Below, one piece after another: positions 62,555 to 64,000 of a stretch of DNA of 64,000 bases. Position 1 is the first letter of the stretch, and the number at the start of each line of letters is the position of its first letter. The notes beneath the pieces were generated by a model. The model ran no database searches. It was given only the letters and a program-made list of their open reading frames with translations, and was not told the origin of the DNA. This DNA comes from Erythrobacter sp. Alg231-14. Its GTDB lineage: Bacteria > Pseudomonadota > Alphaproteobacteria > Sphingomonadales > Sphingomonadaceae. A program made the translations under genes and the position numbers. Where the stretch lies: NCBI RefSeq assembly GCF_900149685.1, contig NZ_LT702999.1:248001-312000 (forward strand), read 5' to 3'.

Positions 62555-64000
62555 ATGATCAAACGTAGATTTCTTTCAGGCGTAGGCATGGTCGCGCTTT
62601 CGGGTGCGCTTGCAGCAACGCCAGCATACGCATCTGGCGATGACAACGCGGCGAGCGATGCCAATCTGAGCTTTGAATTTCTTGACGAAGACACAGCGGA
62701 TTCTTCCGATATTGGATCCACCAAGGATCAGCTTCAGTCGAGTTTTGACCTGACGACTGGCCGGGAATACGCCCCGGAAAGCCGGGAAGTTTACGATCCT
62801 CGCGTGCCGGACAAATCACCGATCGACACATTTGCAGGTTTGAACAGCGGCCCAATCAGTTCAACGTTTGATCAGCCCGTTACTTTGGCCTTGCCGCGTT
62901 TCACCGGCGACATCTCTGCATTGGATGTTCCCGCAGAACCGCGCATCGTTTCGCGGGATGATGTCGGATTGGACGGCGCGATTGATTTCGACAACACGCA
63001 ACCCAGCGTTGTCCAAATCTTTAGCCAGGTGAATGGATCGGGTCAGATCTTTTTCAATTGCACCGGGAGCGTCATCAACCCACGCACGATTTTGACCGCC
63101 GCGCACTGCGTCAATTCGAACTCTTCCGAAGCGTATGGCCTGGCCGAAAACGGCGCGGCACGCACGCAATTGATCTCGACCGGGGTCAATTCATCAACTC
63201 GGTTCTTTGAATATCTAGGCACTGGCGCGAACTACACCGAAGGCGGCGTCGCGCGCAGCACCGATGTGGTCATTCATGCGTCGTCCAATCTGGACAATGG
63301 CGGACTTGGATTTCCTTGGGCCGATATCGCATTGATCGCGGTCGACACGCCGATCACTGACGTACCATCATTGCCCATTCTTCTGACTCCGCTGACAGAG
63401 CTGACGCATGTTGTGCAGGTCGGCTATGGCAGTTTCGGGACCGCGGATAGCGCATTGTTCGGCGATCTCCCGATCGGCTTTCTGCGCCGGGTCGGCGAGA
63501 ACATGTTGGGCGCGATCGCGTCACCCGCCGACTTGATTGACACGATTGCCCCTGATTTTGCCCCGACAGCGAATTTCGGCGAAGTCACTCAAAATTTCTA
63601 TTTTACCGATTTTGACAACCCGGATCGCATCGGCCCTGGCGAAGATCGCTGTGTCTTTTTTGGCGATGGCAGAATCAGTTGCGAGACCCTCGATGCGGTA
63701 CTTTCCATCGATTGGTTTGATGGCGATGCCCTGCCGAATGAGGTTGCCACCGCCGGAGGCGATAGCGGATCGCCCCTAATCGCAGACCAATTGGGCGGCC
63801 CGCCTGTTATCACAGCCGTTTTGAGCGGCGGGTACGACTTCTTTGGGGTTGGTAATACATTTGGCGATATCAGCTTTTACAACCCGCTCTATCCGTTCTT
63901 CGAATTCCTAAGCGAAAACACCGCGTACAAATATGTCTCGGCGAAACGCGGAAACGGCAATTGGTCGGACCCCGATCATTGGACCCAGGATCTTGACCCC
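62555..64000 (+). CDS. Secreted trypsin-like serine protease, probably autotransporter (3' partial)
   Basis: 482 residues, open to the end of the window. An ATG at 62555 (GGGGG upstream; in-frame ATG at 62543) starts a signal peptide KRRFLSGVGMVALSGALAA ending AYA. The S1 catalytic triad is present: TAAHC (His184), ADIALI (Asp257), GGDSGSP (Ser404). The last visible stretch, RGNGNWSDPDHWTQ, resembles the start of autotransporter passenger beta-helix segments, so a barrel may follow beyond the window (inference). Acidic N-terminal pro-like region about 26-90. Confidence 0.85.
   Translation, partial: MIKRRFLSGVGMVALSGALAATPAYASGDDNAASDANLSFEFLDEDTADSSDIGSTKDQLQSSFDLTTGREYAPESREVYDPRVPDKSPIDTFAGLNSGPISSTFDQPVTLALPRFTGDISALDVPAEPRIVSRDDVGLDGAIDFDNTQPSVVQIFSQVNGSGQIFFNCTGSVINPRTILTAAHCVNSNSSEAYGLAENGAARTQLISTGVNSSTRFFEYLGTGANYTEGGVARSTDVVIHASSNLDNGGLGFPWADIALIAVDTPITDVPSLPILLTPLTELTHVVQVGYGSFGTADSALFGDLPIGFLRRVGENMLGAIASPADLIDTIAPDFAPTANFGEVTQNFYFTDFDNPDRIGPGEDRCVFFGDGRISCETLDAVLSIDWFDGDALPNEVATAGGDSGSPLIADQLGGPPVITAVLSGGYDFFGVGNTFGDISFYNPLYPFFEFLSENTAYKYVSAKRGNGNWSDPDHWTQDLDP

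Overview
The window looks like chromosome of an alphaproteobacterium of the Sphingomonadales, most likely Erythrobacteraceae (inference). The grounds are gene content and style: CpaE/TadBC pilus genes, large TonB-dependent receptors whose plugs begin VTGSRI, secreted S9, M16 and penicillin-acylase-type hydrolases, an ATP12-family chaperone, an Mla lipid-import operon with an ABC-type auxiliary lipoprotein, and a TIGR02186 plus TauE/SafE pair. Base composition is moderately GC-rich and even throughout. I see no insertion sequence, integrase, tRNA, rRNA or CRISPR array, so this is mostly core genome with a few unusual modules.

Layout. 1-3248 (+): the end of a Tad pilus locus (cpaE, tadB, tadC). 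3335-7034 (-): a beta-oxidation-like set (thiolase, short-chain dehydrogenase, crotonase) followed by a MarR regulator. 7174-10601 (+): two 2-oxoglutarate/Fe(II) oxygenase-type proteins and a methyltransferase. 10740-20210: two TonB-dependent receptors, a small secreted protein and an S9 peptidase. 20652-28634: ClpB, a penicillin acylase-family hydrolase and a fused M16 peptidase. 28815-31790: a small protein, an HhH protein, a 29-residue membrane peptide, an OmpA protein and a phytase-like protein. 31793-36064 (-): gatC-gatA and gatB, separated by four small overlapping genes. 36119-41269: FKBP isomerase, ribosomal protein S21, then a tightly coupled + strand operon (crcB, pseudouridine synthase, paiB-like, HAD phosphatase, small membrane protein, ATP12). 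41312-44911 (-): mla operon. 45054-50400 (+): valS, queE and a TIR receptor-like protein. 50468-53980 (-): HerA-like ATPase, TIGR02186 protein, TauE/SafE transporter. 54060-56812 (-): an NfrB-like glycosyltransferase with an outer-membrane-like partner. 56901-64000: NhaA, glyoxalase-family protein, TorF-like porin, metallophosphatase, UDP-glucose dehydrogenase, and the start of a trypsin-like secreted protease that runs off the end.

The most interesting candidate is the protein at 48589-50400. A cytoplasmic TIR domain is joined through one membrane span to a type-I periplasmic-binding-protein fold. This is a Toll-receptor-like topology that would let an extracytoplasmic ligand control a TIR NAD-consuming enzyme. 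Other points worth following are the small-protein cassette inside the gatCAB operon, a 29-residue membrane peptide that resembles the anchor of its neighbour, a recurrent two-hairpin 3' end, and calcium-loop-like DxDGDG repeats inside a TonB-dependent receptor.
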